DNA from: Neobacillus bataviensis LMG 21833 | GTDB taxonomy: Bacteria > Bacillota > Bacilli > Bacillales > Cytobacillaceae | Assembly: GCF_000307875.1 (NCBI RefSeq) | Contig: NZ_AJLS01000041.1 | Coordinates: forward strand, 29,975-93,974 | Reading direction: 5' to 3' | Length of the DNA stretch: 64,000 nucleotides | Part shown: piece by piece, positions 16,885 to 25,476 of the stretch | Layout of the letters: every line of letters starts with the position of its first letter | Position numbering within the stretch: the first letter of the stretch is position 1 | The notes under the pieces: model-generated | Databases searched by the model: none | What the model was told of the DNA's origin: nothing | What the model saw: only the letters and a program-made list of their open reading frames with translations | Program-made: the position numbers and the translations under genes

Positions 16885-17382
16885 CCCGAAGGGGAATTGC
16901 TTCAATTTTAACGTTCATTTAGGAGTGTTCTTTGATAAACACCTCATTTTTCATAGAGTGTTTTTATAAAGAGACATCTTTGTTCAAGCTGACCATCCCC
17001 TATATGTGTTTTTATATGTTTTCCCAACTTATAAAAACGGGTAGCGATCTGCGGTAAACACCTCATTTGCCGTTTATTTTTTTAAGATAAACAGTTGGTG
17101 TTGAACTCTAAATGGATTGAATGCACTGTGTACAAAACAACCATCCCCTTATCTGAAACGATTGATAGCTCACTTGTTTGAAAGGAAATTGTCTTTGACA
17201 GACACCTCATTTCAAGTTTTGATGAATTTCTTCATCGAGGTAAGTTATTTCCCCTTCGAATATTATGATAACCCCTTATGAAAGAAATATACAAAAAAGT
17301 TTAGAAAAATTGAATTCCTATTTTTATTGAAAGGAATTTGTTAAAATGAAAACCATAATCATGCTACGGAAGGACGTTTGCC
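16885..17382. ncRNA. Candidate structured RNA region between hit and ecsA
   Basis: About 500 gene-free bases. The 9-mer ACACCTCAT occurs three times (16939, 17058, 17202), and two of the copies sit exactly in the loop of a short stem. A second C-rich motif, ACCATCCCC, occurs at 16992 and 17140. The motifs alternate with a rough 120-145 base period. No open frame here has a ribosome site. Possible readings are a plus-strand regulatory RNA with C-rich anti-Shine-Dalgarno loops, or a minus-strand leader ending at the terminator before hit. The strand is undecided. The ecsA promoter should lie at the right-hand end. Confidence 0.35.
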
Positions 17383-18123
17383 ATGTCTTTATTAACAATT
17401 GAAAGTCTTGTCGGCGGCTATACAAGGAACCCTGTATTAAAGGACGTTTCCTTTGAAGTACGTGAGAAGGAATTAGTCGGACTTATTGGCTTGAATGGAG
17501 CCGGGAAGAGCACAACCATCAAACACATTATCGGATTAATGGAACCACATCGCGGCACCGTCAAAATTAATGGAAAATCCTTTACAGAAAACAAAGAAGC
17601 CTATCGGCGCTTGTTTACGTTTGTACCCGAAACACCTGTCTTATATGAAGAACTAACACTGGACGAGCATTTAAAATTAACTGCCATGGCCTACGGACTG
17701 GACGAGTCCACCTATAAACAGCGAATCAGCCCGCTGTTGTCGGAGTTTCGAATGGAAAAACGGTTAAACTGGTTTCCTGCTCATTTCTCCAAAGGGATGA
17801 AACAAAAGGTCATGATCATGTGTGCCTTTCTCGTTCAGCCTTCGCTTTATATTGTCGATGAACCATTTGTCGGCTTAGATCCGCTCGGGATTCAGTCCCT
17901 GCTCGATTTGATGAAAAAGATGAAAGAAAATGGTGCAGGAATCTTAATGTCGACACATATTCTTGCAACGGCAGAAAAATATTGTGACCGTTTTGTGATT
18001 CTCCATGAAGGGAAGATCCGTGCTAAAGGAACGCTTACGGAGCTAAGGGAGCAGTTTTCAATGCCGACTGCCTCTTTAGACGATTTGTATATTCAATTGA
18101 CGAAGGAAGAAAATTATGTTTGA
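17383..18123 (+). CDS. ecsA: ABC transporter ATP-binding protein EcsA
   Basis: A 246-residue ATPase with Walker A GLNGAGKST (36-44), signature FSKGMKQKV, Walker B LYIVDEP followed by FVGLDP, and the STHILATAEKY switch. Ecs mutants of B. subtilis are impaired in secretion, competence and intramembrane proteolysis by RasP. The gene follows GGAAGGA and its stop overlaps the ecsB start by 8 bases. The order ecsA-ecsB-ecsC next to hit and prsA is the conserved Bacillus arrangement. Confidence 0.95.
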   Translation: MSLLTIESLVGGYTRNPVLKDVSFEVREKELVGLIGLNGAGKSTTIKHIIGLMEPHRGTVKINGKSFTENKEAYRRLFTFVPETPVLYEELTLDEHLKLTAMAYGLDESTYKQRISPLLSEFRMEKRLNWFPAHFSKGMKQKVMIMCAFLVQPSLYIVDEPFVGLDPLGIQSLLDLMKKMKENGAGILMSTHILATAEKYCDRFVILHEGKIRAKGTLTELREQFSMPTASLDDLYIQLTKEENYV

Positions 18124-19327
18124 TGAGAAGAAGCTTTGGAAGGATCGCGCCGGCGGCCGGATGAAAGATTTAGGTAGATATTTACGCTATATTTTCAATG
18201 GGCATCTCGTAATCGTCCTATTATTTTTAATTGGAACAGGAGCCTTTTTTTATCAAAAATGGATTGAATCCCTTCCGACTGATTTTCCTGCTGAAATTAT
18301 TTTAGCTGTTATCATTGGATTTTTCCTCACATACAGCCCAGTTTACAACTTTTTACTCGAGGCTGATAATGTATTTTTGCTGCCGCTTGAGGAAAAATTA
18401 AAAGGATATTTTTTTCGCTCCGGAGTTGCGAGCTTTGTTTTTCAAGGCTATATTCTCTTAATGGTTTTAGCAATCCTTATGCCGATGTATGCCCATGTCG
18501 GCGATAATGGTTTTCATTCATTTATTCCATTCTTAGCCGTGTTACTTATTGCGAAGGTCTGGAATTTAGCCGTTACCTGGAAAATTCACTATTATGTCGA
18601 GACTTCTGTACATAGATGGGATATGGTTGTTCGCTACTTACTAAATGCTGCATTTTCCTATCTTTTATTTAAACAGGCAAACCTAATTATTCTGTTGATT
18701 ATGGCATTAATTATGGTTTTTTATTACTACAGCTTTTTGGCACGAACAAGAAAAATGGGCTTAAAATGGGATCAATTAATTGACCAGGAAGAAAAAAGGA
18801 TGGCTTCCTTTTATCGTTTAGCGAACATGTTTACTGATGTGCCAAAATTGAAAGATACGGTAAAAAGAAGAAAGTGGCTTGATTTGTTCATCAGTAAAAT
18901 TCCGTTCACACAAGAAAAGACTTATTTATATTTATTTTCGCGAACGTTTTTGCGCTCCTCTGATTATCTTGGTTTATTTATCCGTTTAACGGTGATCGGT
19001 GCACTTGCCATCTATTTTATTTCGTTTGGCCTGGGACAAATATTACTTTGTGTTTTATTTTTATATTTAACGGGTTTTCAATTGCTGCCGTTATGGAATC
19101 ATCATCAAAATAAACTCTGGGTTGACATTTACCCGGTTGCGTCAAACTATAAGACAATTTCGTTCCATTTTTTGTTAATGATCATCTTAACGATTCAAGC
19201 CGTTATCTTCGCATTATTTATTTTAGTTAAAGGTGAGATTTTTATTTCACTGCTAACTTTACTCGCAGGACTCGTGTTTAGTTATATCTTTGTTTATTTT
19301 TATGGAAAAAATCGTTTAAAAGCATAA
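18116..19327 (+). CDS. ecsB: ABC transporter permease EcsB
   Basis: A 403-residue integral membrane protein with about eight to nine hydrophobic segments and a basic cytoplasmic loop near residues 200-265. It is the membrane partner of EcsA. The ATG at 18116 overlaps the last codons of ecsA, with an AAGGAAGAA site upstream. Its length fits the EcsB family. A terminator separates it from ecsC. The transported substrate is not established; peptide export or membrane-protein quality control has been proposed for the family. Confidence 0.93.
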   Translation: MFDEKKLWKDRAGGRMKDLGRYLRYIFNGHLVIVLLFLIGTGAFFYQKWIESLPTDFPAEIILAVIIGFFLTYSPVYNFLLEADNVFLLPLEEKLKGYFFRSGVASFVFQGYILLMVLAILMPMYAHVGDNGFHSFIPFLAVLLIAKVWNLAVTWKIHYYVETSVHRWDMVVRYLLNAAFSYLLFKQANLIILLIMALIMVFYYYSFLARTRKMGLKWDQLIDQEEKRMASFYRLANMFTDVPKLKDTVKRRKWLDLFISKIPFTQEKTYLYLFSRTFLRSSDYLGLFIRLTVIGALAIYFISFGLGQILLCVLFLYLTGFQLLPLWNHHQNKLWVDIYPVASNYKTISFHFLLMIILTIQAVIFALFILVKGEIFISLLTLLAGLVFSYIFVYFYGKNRLKA

Positions 19328-19336
19328 ATCTATGAA

Positions 19337-19367
19337 TTTCCCCTTTGCGATGAAGGGGATTTTTTTA
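19337..19367 (+). terminator. Terminator of ecsAB
   Basis: Stem TCCCCTT/AAGGGGA (19339-19345 with 19353-19359) followed by a T-run. Confidence 0.7.
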
Positions 19368-19429
19368 CACGATTGGGCGGTTTTTATCGTATGGAAGCAT
19401 AGAATAATCTGTAAAGGGGGTTGGTCATT

Positions 19430-20152
19430 TTGAACGAGTATGAATTATTGGTTTATGAGGAAGTGGAAGAATGGAAGCGAAAATTAACCAGACGTTCAGG
19501 AATGATGAACCGAATATCAAAAAAAGCCCAAGGTAAAATTAACGAATGGATCCTGGAAAAGGTTCATGAGGTCATGACAGAGAGCATTAAAGGGATGGTG
19601 AAAGCCACGTTACTTGGTTCGAAAGTGACAACGAATAAAAATCAGGCAGAGGGGTTAACCCTTGCTGAAAGAGATGAATTGGCACGAAAAAAGATATCTT
19701 CCTATCAAAAGACCGCTGTGGTCGAGGGGGCAGGGACTGGGGCTGGAGGAATTTTATTAGGTCTTGCTGATTTCCCGTTACTTTTAACGATTGAGATGAA
19801 ATTTTTGTTCGAAGCTGCATCTGTTTACGGGTTTGATACTAGAAAATATGACGAAAGATTATTTATTCTCCATGTTTTTCAACTGGCTTTTTCAAGTGAC
19901 GAAATCCGCAAACATACCTTATCCGAAATTGAAAATTGGGAAAGCCGCAAGCTGGTTCTTGTGGAAATGGATTGGCGCAAGTTTCAGCAGGAATATCGGG
20001 ACTATATTGACCTTGCAAAATTGTTTCAACTTGTGCCGGGCATTGGGGCGTTTGTTGGTGCCTATGCCAATAATAATCTGCTAAAGCATTTAGGTGAAAC
20101 GGCGATGAATGCCTACCGCATACGGTTATTGCAAAAAACCCCTGAACTCTAA
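19430..20152 (+). CDS. ecsC: EcsC family protein
   Basis: A 240-residue protein with the EcsC hallmarks: a hydrophobic glycine-rich segment VVEGAGTGAGGILLGLADFPLLL (about 103-125) and a second glycine/alanine-rich stretch VPGIGAFVGAYANN near residue 205. TTG at 19430 is preferred because AAAGGGGG ends 9 bases upstream; TTG 19421 touches the site. A terminator follows directly, overlapping its last codons. Function is unknown; it is not needed for EcsAB transport in B. subtilis as far as I know. Confidence 0.9.
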   Translation: MNEYELLVYEEVEEWKRKLTRRSGMMNRISKKAQGKINEWILEKVHEVMTESIKGMVKATLLGSKVTTNKNQAEGLTLAERDELARKKISSYQKTAVVEGAGTGAGGILLGLADFPLLLTIEMKFLFEAASVYGFDTRKYDERLFILHVFQLAFSSDEIRKHTLSEIENWESRKLVLVEMDWRKFQQEYRDYIDLAKLFQLVPGIGAFVGAYANNNLLKHLGETAMNAYRIRLLQKTPEL

Positions 20153-20168
20153 CGAGACAGGGGATTTT
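20137..20168 (+). terminator. Terminator of ecsC
   Basis: CCCCTG/CAGGGG stem enclosing the ecsC stop codon, followed by ATTTTTG. Confidence 0.7.
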
Positions 20169-20174
20169 TGTGGT

Positions 20175-21350
20175 TCATTCCTTATGGACTCGGACTGCTG
20201 CTGTTCCAAGAGTTTTTGCAGCGATGAGCATCGCTTTTTCATCTATATCAAACTTGGGGTGATGATGGGGATATCCTTCATCATTGGTAACTGGTTTTGC
20301 ACCGGTGTAGAAGAAGGTACCCGGAACCTTTTGTAAATAATAGCCAAAATCCTCACCACCCATTTGGGGCTCGGTTTCTTCGATAATTTGCACTTCTTCA
20401 ATATCCCGTGCACAGCTAATTATAAATTCTGTTTCCTTTTCATGGTTGACTACTGCAGGATAACCTCTTACAAAATCATACTTATAAGCACTGTCAGATG
20501 TGTAACAAGTGCCGTGAATGATTCGTCCCATCTCATCTTCAATCAATTGCCTTACATTTTCATTAAATGTTCGGACAGTTCCTACTAATTTTGCTTTATC
20601 AGCGATGACATTGAAGGCATTTTCAGCTGTAAAAGAAGCAACAGTGACAACAGCTGATTCAACTGGATTTACCTTACGGCTGACGATTTGCTGGAGATTT
20701 AATACAAGTTGTGATGCTATAACGATGGCATCCTTTGTTTTATGCGGTTGCGCCCCATGACCGCCTTTGCCCTGAATTTCAATTTCAAATCGGTCAGCCG
20801 CCGCCATGATGGGGCCTGTTCGATATTGGATAGTGCCTGTCGGTTCACTTGCCCATAGATGCGTACCGAAAATCACATCGACACTTTCCAAACAGCCATC
20901 TTCAATCATCGGTGCCGCCCCGCCGGGAGCATATTCTTCTGCATGCTGATGAATAAAAACATAGGTTCCTTCAAGCTCTTCACGAAGTTCATTTAATGCT
21001 TTCGCAAGGACAAGCAGTGTCGCGGTATGACCGTCATGTCCACAGGCATGCATGACTCCTGGTACAAGTGATTTGTATGGGACATCCTTTTCATCCTGAA
21101 TCGGCAACGCGTCAAAGTCTGCCCGTAATGCCACTGTTTTTCCTGGTTTTTTTCCGTAAACTTTTGCAACAACCCCATTCCCGCCAACATTCCCCATTAC
21201 TTCAATATGAAGTTTTTCATAATAATCTTGAATGAATTTAGCGGTGCTGTATTCCTGAAATGATAATTCCGGATGCTGGTGCATGTAGCGGCGGATCGAG
21301 ACCATTTCGTCATAGTAACTTTCTAATTTAGTAAATAGCTCGTTTAACAT
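20175..21350 (-). CDS. yhaA: M20-family amidohydrolase/deacetylase YhaA
   Basis: A 391-residue metal-dependent amidohydrolase of the M20D type (IAA-amino acid hydrolase, N-acetyl-amino acid deacetylase). Metal ligands are visible in HACGHDGHT (about 100-108), HQHAEE (about 135) and MGGEDFGYY (about 335), with the lid-domain motif GGHGAQPH. The family removes N-acyl groups from amino acids or diaminopimelate derivatives. It is convergent with ecsC. It lies 108 bases downstream of a membrane transporter on the same strand, which may import its substrate, though a hairpin lies between them. Confidence 0.88.
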   Translation of the reverse strand: MLNELFTKLESYYDEMVSIRRYMHQHPELSFQEYSTAKFIQDYYEKLHIEVMGNVGGNGVVAKVYGKKPGKTVALRADFDALPIQDEKDVPYKSLVPGVMHACGHDGHTATLLVLAKALNELREELEGTYVFIHQHAEEYAPGGAAPMIEDGCLESVDVIFGTHLWASEPTGTIQYRTGPIMAAADRFEIEIQGKGGHGAQPHKTKDAIVIASQLVLNLQQIVSRKVNPVESAVVTVASFTAENAFNVIADKAKLVGTVRTFNENVRQLIEDEMGRIIHGTCYTSDSAYKYDFVRGYPAVVNHEKETEFIISCARDIEEVQIIEETEPQMGGEDFGYYLQKVPGTFFYTGAKPVTNDEGYPHHHPKFDIDEKAMLIAAKTLGTAAVRVHKE

Positions 21351-21432
21351 ATGTAATTCCTCCCAAAGAGTTTATTTTCAAACTATTTTAACATCTTTAT
21401 AGTATTTTGTATTTCTTTTACTTAAACGAAAG

Positions 21433-21454
21433 TGGCCGGCAAAAAAGCCGGCCA
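21433..21454. terminator. GC-rich hairpin between the transporter gene and yhaA
   Basis: Perfect 8-bp stem TGGCCGGC/GCCGGCCA with an A6 loop. A minus-strand T-tract is weak, so termination may be partial. Confidence 0.55.
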
Positions 21455-21458
21455 TTAT

Positions 21459-22856
21459 TTATATTAAAAATATAGCAGCAATTGTCGTGACGACAAGCCC
21501 GATAAATACGGGGACAAGGTTTCTTCTGGCTAATTCGAATGGATCGACGTTACAAATGGCTGCCGCAGGAATTAAAGCCCATGGCACGAGTGTTCCGCCT
21601 CCAACCCAGATAGCTGCAATTTGCCCTAGTGCAGTCAGTGTGGCGGCACCTTTGCCAATGGCAACAGCAAATAGACCAGCAACCGAACCGGCAAGAGAAA
21701 TTCCCGAGAATCCCGAACCATCCAATCCTGTTATGGCTCCTACTGTAGTCAAAGTGATGGCTCCAACCGTTTTACTTAATGGCACAATATTGGCAATAGC
21801 AATACCCAAGTCATTCACAATTCCTTGAGATGCTTTTGGAAGAAAATCTCCAATGATTTTTGAAAAGCCGCTATCACCTAAATAAAAGAATGCGGCAATT
21901 GGAATAACGGGTCCAAAGACCTTAAATCCAAATTGGAAGCCTTCAATTAAAAAATGGGTTGTTTTTTCAAGCCCTTTGCTTTTATGACTTGTTAATGTAA
22001 TTAATAGAAGAATTAGAATGGAAGTTCCGCCAATTAAGGCAGTTGCATCACCACCGGTCAAATCGAGGATAGACATCGCTGCAACATCAGCCGCAAATAA
22101 TAGTGGAACGACTATCGCAAAGAATCGTTTTTGAGCTAGTGATAAGAGGTGAGGCTGGTCAGTAGTTTCTGATGGTGTTTCAGGCAGAACACCAGTAGAG
22201 GTCTTGAGAACCCCTTTCTTCATATCCCGTTTTAAAAAGTAGAAGGCTGTAACCGTTGTCACAAGACCCATAATAAACACTAATGGAATACTGGCATTGA
22301 TGACATCTTGAATAGGAAGTCCCGCTGCATCTGCCGTAAGCTTTGGTGCTGCTTGTATAACAAAATCCCCTGATAAAGCAATCCCATGACCGAACAAGTT
22401 CATTGCCATGGCGACACCTAATGCCGGCAGTCCTGCTCTAATCGCAACTGGAAGAAGAACGGCGCCTAATAGGGCAACTGCAGGGGATGGCCAGAAGAAC
22501 CAGGAAATGACCATCATTAAGATCCCAATTGTCCAATAGGCAAGGGTAGGATTGCGTATTAATTTCCTAAAGGGTGAGATCATGACATCGTTGATACCGG
22601 TGGTCGTTAAGGTATGGCTCATCGCGACAATAATGGAGATTACGAGTATGGTAGATAATAATTCTGTAATGGCATAACTAAAACTGTTAAAAATACTGCT
22701 AATTGAATGACTTAAACTGCCAGTGGCGGTAAGGGCAATCAAGAATATCCCCACAATACAAATAATGCTCGTGTCCCTTCTCATTACCATGAACCCGATA
22801 ATAAGAACAATAAAGGCCACATATATCCAATGAAGAGCTGTTAGCTCAATCAGCAT
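21459..22856 (-). CDS. Multi-spanning transporter, YhfA-like, substrate unknown
   Basis: A 465-residue, very hydrophobic protein with about eleven to twelve membrane segments. It has helix breaks such as WFFWPSPAVALLGAV and GHGIALSGDF in the middle of each half, the pattern of ion-transporter-type secondary carriers for dicarboxylates or gluconate. It resembles the uncharacterised B. subtilis YhfA from memory. ATG 22856 is preceded by AAAGGGGGG. It is upstream of the M20 amidohydrolase on the same strand, so uptake of an N-acylated amino acid is one guess. No substrate can be assigned. Confidence 0.7.
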   Translation of the reverse strand: MLIELTALHWIYVAFIVLIIGFMVMRRDTSIICIVGIFLIALTATGSLSHSISSIFNSFSYAITELLSTILVISIIVAMSHTLTTTGINDVMISPFRKLIRNPTLAYWTIGILMMVISWFFWPSPAVALLGAVLLPVAIRAGLPALGVAMAMNLFGHGIALSGDFVIQAAPKLTADAAGLPIQDVINASIPLVFIMGLVTTVTAFYFLKRDMKKGVLKTSTGVLPETPSETTDQPHLLSLAQKRFFAIVVPLLFAADVAAMSILDLTGGDATALIGGTSILILLLITLTSHKSKGLEKTTHFLIEGFQFGFKVFGPVIPIAAFFYLGDSGFSKIIGDFLPKASQGIVNDLGIAIANIVPLSKTVGAITLTTVGAITGLDGSGFSGISLAGSVAGLFAVAIGKGAATLTALGQIAAIWVGGGTLVPWALIPAAAICNVDPFELARRNLVPVFIGLVVTTIAAIFLI

Positions 22857-23160
22857 TTCATTCCCCCCCTTTCATTTACCCAACAAGGGCATTCGCCCTG
22901 CTGGATGTAATACAGAATATGAAAATCACAGCTAGTGGTGATGGGGAATGAAAAAAAAAGGGAGTGTCATCAGGAAGAATCAAAACTTAAATTAATGGGG
23001 GTTAGTTAAATTAATAGTCAAAAAATTATCACTTTTCATTATAATATTTTTTCGAAAAAGGTATATTATCGAACTATAAGTAATCTTAATTCGAGAGTTT
23101 CTGTTCCTTAAATTTATGAAATTATGCACTTTGAACTTGCCATGAGGAGTGAGGTAGATA
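22857..23160. other. Intergenic region between divergent genes
   Basis: 304 AT-rich bases holding the 5' regions of the divergent transporter and the orphan membrane gene. A small AGGGC/GCCCT hairpin (22886-22899) lies in the transporter leader. I see no coding sequence and no clear promoter match. Confidence 0.5.
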
Positions 23161-23634
23161 ATGGGGCATTTTGGATTTTCATATGTAGGCTGTATTTATT
23201 TATTGATGTTGTTTATACCCAACATTATATGGACTAAAAATAGACCAGAGGGTTATGAAAGTTTTGTTATAAAGGAAAATAAGACACTGTTGCTTTTTGA
23301 ACGGGTTGGACAAGTTTGCGTAACGTGTGTTGCGTTGATTTTCAGTGATTTTAATATTGGTTCGATTAATTTATGGAGTTTTTGGCTTGTTATTTCCTTT
23401 GTCCTTATGCTTTTTTATGAGATAAACTGGATTCGATATTTTAAAGGTAAGCATACCTTAAAGAGCTTCTATGGCAGTTTTTGTGGCTTCCCTGTAGCAA
23501 GTGCGAGCCTTCCGATAATGGCATTTCTATTATTAAGTATTTATGGGAAGGTGATTTGGCTTTTTGTATCGGTGATAGTGCTTGGTGTAGGACACATCGG
23601 AATCCATCTTCAACATTTAAAAGCTATAAAATAA
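23161..23634 (+). CDS. Orphan four-helix membrane protein
   Basis: A 157-residue protein with four predicted membrane helices. The loop after helix 1 carries KNRPEGYESFVIKENK, and after helix 3 there is a basic loop RYFKGKHTLKSFYGSF. The start follows GAGTGAGGTAG. It is not part of the B. subtilis gene order and stands alone in a region of low gene density. It loosely resembles short uncharacterised Firmicute membrane proteins. No function is assigned. Confidence 0.65.
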   Translation: MGHFGFSYVGCIYLLMLFIPNIIWTKNRPEGYESFVIKENKTLLLFERVGQVCVTCVALIFSDFNIGSINLWSFWLVISFVLMLFYEINWIRYFKGKHTLKSFYGSFCGFPVASASLPIMAFLLLSIYGKVIWLFVSVIVLGVGHIGIHLQHLKAIK

Positions 23635-24308
23635 TATGATCAATTTAACAGTTTTGTGTGCTTAAATTACTGTTATTTCAGGTTTAGGTGCTAATTTCTT
23701 CGTGCTTTCAAAGGGGGTTATTTATGCTACTATTTCGCTTTTTCTCCACATTTTTATAAGCTGCTGATTCCTGCATCTAGGATCATGAGGGCTCGCACTT
23801 ATCCGTTTGGGGAATCAGGTTAAGCACCCAAGCTGATAAATAGACGGAAAAATTTCGCTTAATTAGTGATTATTATTAAAAAAGGCTTAAATAGACGCAG
23901 AAATTCCGCCAATTGTCCCGAAAAATTCGAAAATGGATGATTTTGCTTTGCATAACCGGAAAACCTCCCCTTATTTTCCCCAAAACGAGCTCTATTCTGC
24001 ATTTAACCGGAAACTCTCCGCTTATTTACTTTTGCTGGTTACTCCATTAAAAGACAAGACATCTTATTTAAAGGGAGTCAGTTATATACAAATAACGATG
24101 CCAATACGACTGTCATTTCGGCACGTATTTTAAGAAATAGCACCTCAAAACGGAACCCTTTATTCTACCTCATGGGAGTGCTTTTTGGATATTTTCAAAA
24201 TGAGAAATTTCTCATATACCTCTCATTAACTTTTTAGCTTTCTTTCATGTCTGTCAAATGGCTTGCTTCTATACTAAACATATCAAGTCAAGATATGAGG
24301 GGTTTCTT
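23635..24308. other. Gene-free region with degenerate palindromic repeats, upstream of bcrC
   Basis: About 670 bases with no supportable gene; open frames here lack ribosome sites. It contains four related 24-29 base imperfect palindromes (listed separately), a longer-range CTGATTCC/GGAATCAG pair near 23763-23818, and at the right end the bcrC promoter area with a TATACT box at 24270. Confidence 0.6.
23839..24029. repeat. Four degenerate palindromic repeats
   Basis: Copies at about 23839-23866, 23891-23914, 23951-23977 and 24001-24029 share a pattern like TAAaCGGAAA...TTCCGCTTATT and are individually near-palindromic. Copies 1-2 carry AGACG and copies 3-4 carry AACCGG in the left arm. From memory, similar CGGAAA/TTCCGCTTA units occur widely between genes of related bacilli. 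Confidence 0.5.
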
Positions 24309-24917
24309 ATGAATTATACATTTTTTAAAATTTTCAACGATCTAGCAGGTCAGCATCAATGGCTCGATTCTCTGATGATTTTCATTGCCAATCAGTCACC
24401 ATTCATTATTGCAGGAGCTTTGCTGATTGTATGGCTTAGGGAGTCTATTTTTGGCAAAGGTCATTACCAGCAAACAACGGTCATCCTTACAGCTGTCACA
24501 TTTTTACTGACACTAATTGCAAATAGCGTAATCCATCTGTTTTACTGGCATGCAAGACCGTTTGTCACGCATCGTGTTCATCAGCTGATTGCACACAGTG
24601 CGACGGAATCTTCTTTTGTCAGCGACCATGCCTTATTAGCCTTTTCAGTTGCCATTGTGCTTTTGCAACGTATGAAGCGTTTAGGATATGCAGCTTTTGC
24701 ATTTGCAATACTAACAGGAGCTTCGAGAATTTTCGTGGGTGTGCATTATCCGGCTGATATTATAGGATCAGTATTCATCGCATCCGCGGTAGGATGGTTG
24801 GTCGTGAACCAGGAAGCTAGATTAAGGCCAATCACTGCTTTTATCATCAGCACATCCGAAAAGGTGATTGCACTTACGCCGGCAGGAAAAAGGATAAGCC
24901 GGGATATAAACAAATAA
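24309..24917 (+). CDS. bcrC: Undecaprenyl-diphosphatase, PAP2 type (BcrC)
   Basis: A 202-residue membrane phosphatase that would recycle undecaprenyl pyrophosphate for cell-wall synthesis and so confer bacitracin tolerance. The PAP2 motifs are present: HARPF with the upstream lysine/tryptophan region, SDHA in place of the PSGH of other PAP2 enzymes, as in BcrC, and SRIFVGVHYPAD. Five to six membrane helices surround them. ATG 24309 follows GATATGAGG. It is first in a run with a small membrane protein and a two-component system, with 15 bases to the next start. Confidence 0.88.
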   Translation: MNYTFFKIFNDLAGQHQWLDSLMIFIANQSPFIIAGALLIVWLRESIFGKGHYQQTTVILTAVTFLLTLIANSVIHLFYWHARPFVTHRVHQLIAHSATESSFVSDHALLAFSVAIVLLQRMKRLGYAAFAFAILTGASRIFVGVHYPADIIGSVFIASAVGWLVVNQEARLRPITAFIISTSEKVIALTPAGKRISRDINK

Positions 24918-24932
24918 GAGGTGACTTTCCTT

Positions 24933-25463
24933 ATGGAAAAAACTGCTGCGCAGTCTACATTATCTATAATAATAAAATTAGCAGGCGCTCTGGCTATCGC
25001 ACTAAGTGTGACAATTTTACTCTTAAACCTTTTGATGGGGAATTTAGATGCATTAAAGGAAATCAACAAAACGTTGGGTTCAGTCGCGGAATACGGAGCG
25101 ATTGCAACAGGTACCTTATGGTTATCAAGACATGTTTGGATGTATACAAAAAGAAACAAGTGGTCTGCAGCTCACTACGTGAGACATGTATTTCTTTTTC
25201 TTAAGAAGCATCACACACTAATTGGCTATGCCGTCCTTTCTTTGGCAACCAGTCATGGGGTATACTTTTTATTGAAAGGCACGGACAAAATGCTGAGTTT
25301 TTACAGCGGAATTGGTGCGTTTGCAGCTCTAGTCATTGTCAGCACTGCAGGGTTTTTAGTACAAAAGCACGGAGCAGGTGCAACATTTGCTAAAAAGCGA
25401 AAGTTTCATCAAGCGGCAGCAATCCTATTCGGGTTAATACTACTCATTCATCTTATTGTGTAA
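24933..25463 (+). CDS. Bis-histidine membrane protein, possible b-type cytochrome
   Basis: A 176-residue protein with four to five hydrophobic helices. The histidines are suggestively spaced: His94 and His108 on one helix, and His159 and His173 on another, each pair 14 residues apart with Gly or Ala near the midpoint. That is the geometry of transmembrane bis-His heme proteins of the cytochrome b561/ferric reductase type. A further RH at 66-67 lies at the end of helix 2. The start 24933 follows AGAGGTGA, and the stop overlaps the ribosome site of the response regulator. The family is not recognised; heme binding is inference. Confidence 0.6.
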   Translation: MEKTAAQSTLSIIIKLAGALAIALSVTILLLNLLMGNLDALKEINKTLGSVAEYGAIATGTLWLSRHVWMYTKRNKWSAAHYVRHVFLFLKKHHTLIGYAVLSLATSHGVYFLLKGTDKMLSFYSGIGAFAALVIVSTAGFLVQKHGAGATFAKKRKFHQAAAILFGLILLIHLIV

Positions 25464-25476
25464 GGAGATACAAAGT

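Noticed and set aside
16930..17210. Two minus-strand frames of about 40 codons each starting MRCL
   Set aside because: The ATG in both is part of the repeated ATGAGGTGT motif, and no ribosome site precedes either; they look like a side effect of the repeat.
16920..17220. CRISPR-like array in the hit-ecsA gap
   Set aside because: Repeats are only 9 bases long, spacing is uneven (119 and 144), and no cas gene is in the window.
23933..24133. 66-codon frame in the repeat region before bcrC
   Set aside because: Runs through the degenerate palindromic repeats, with no RBS; codon content looks random.
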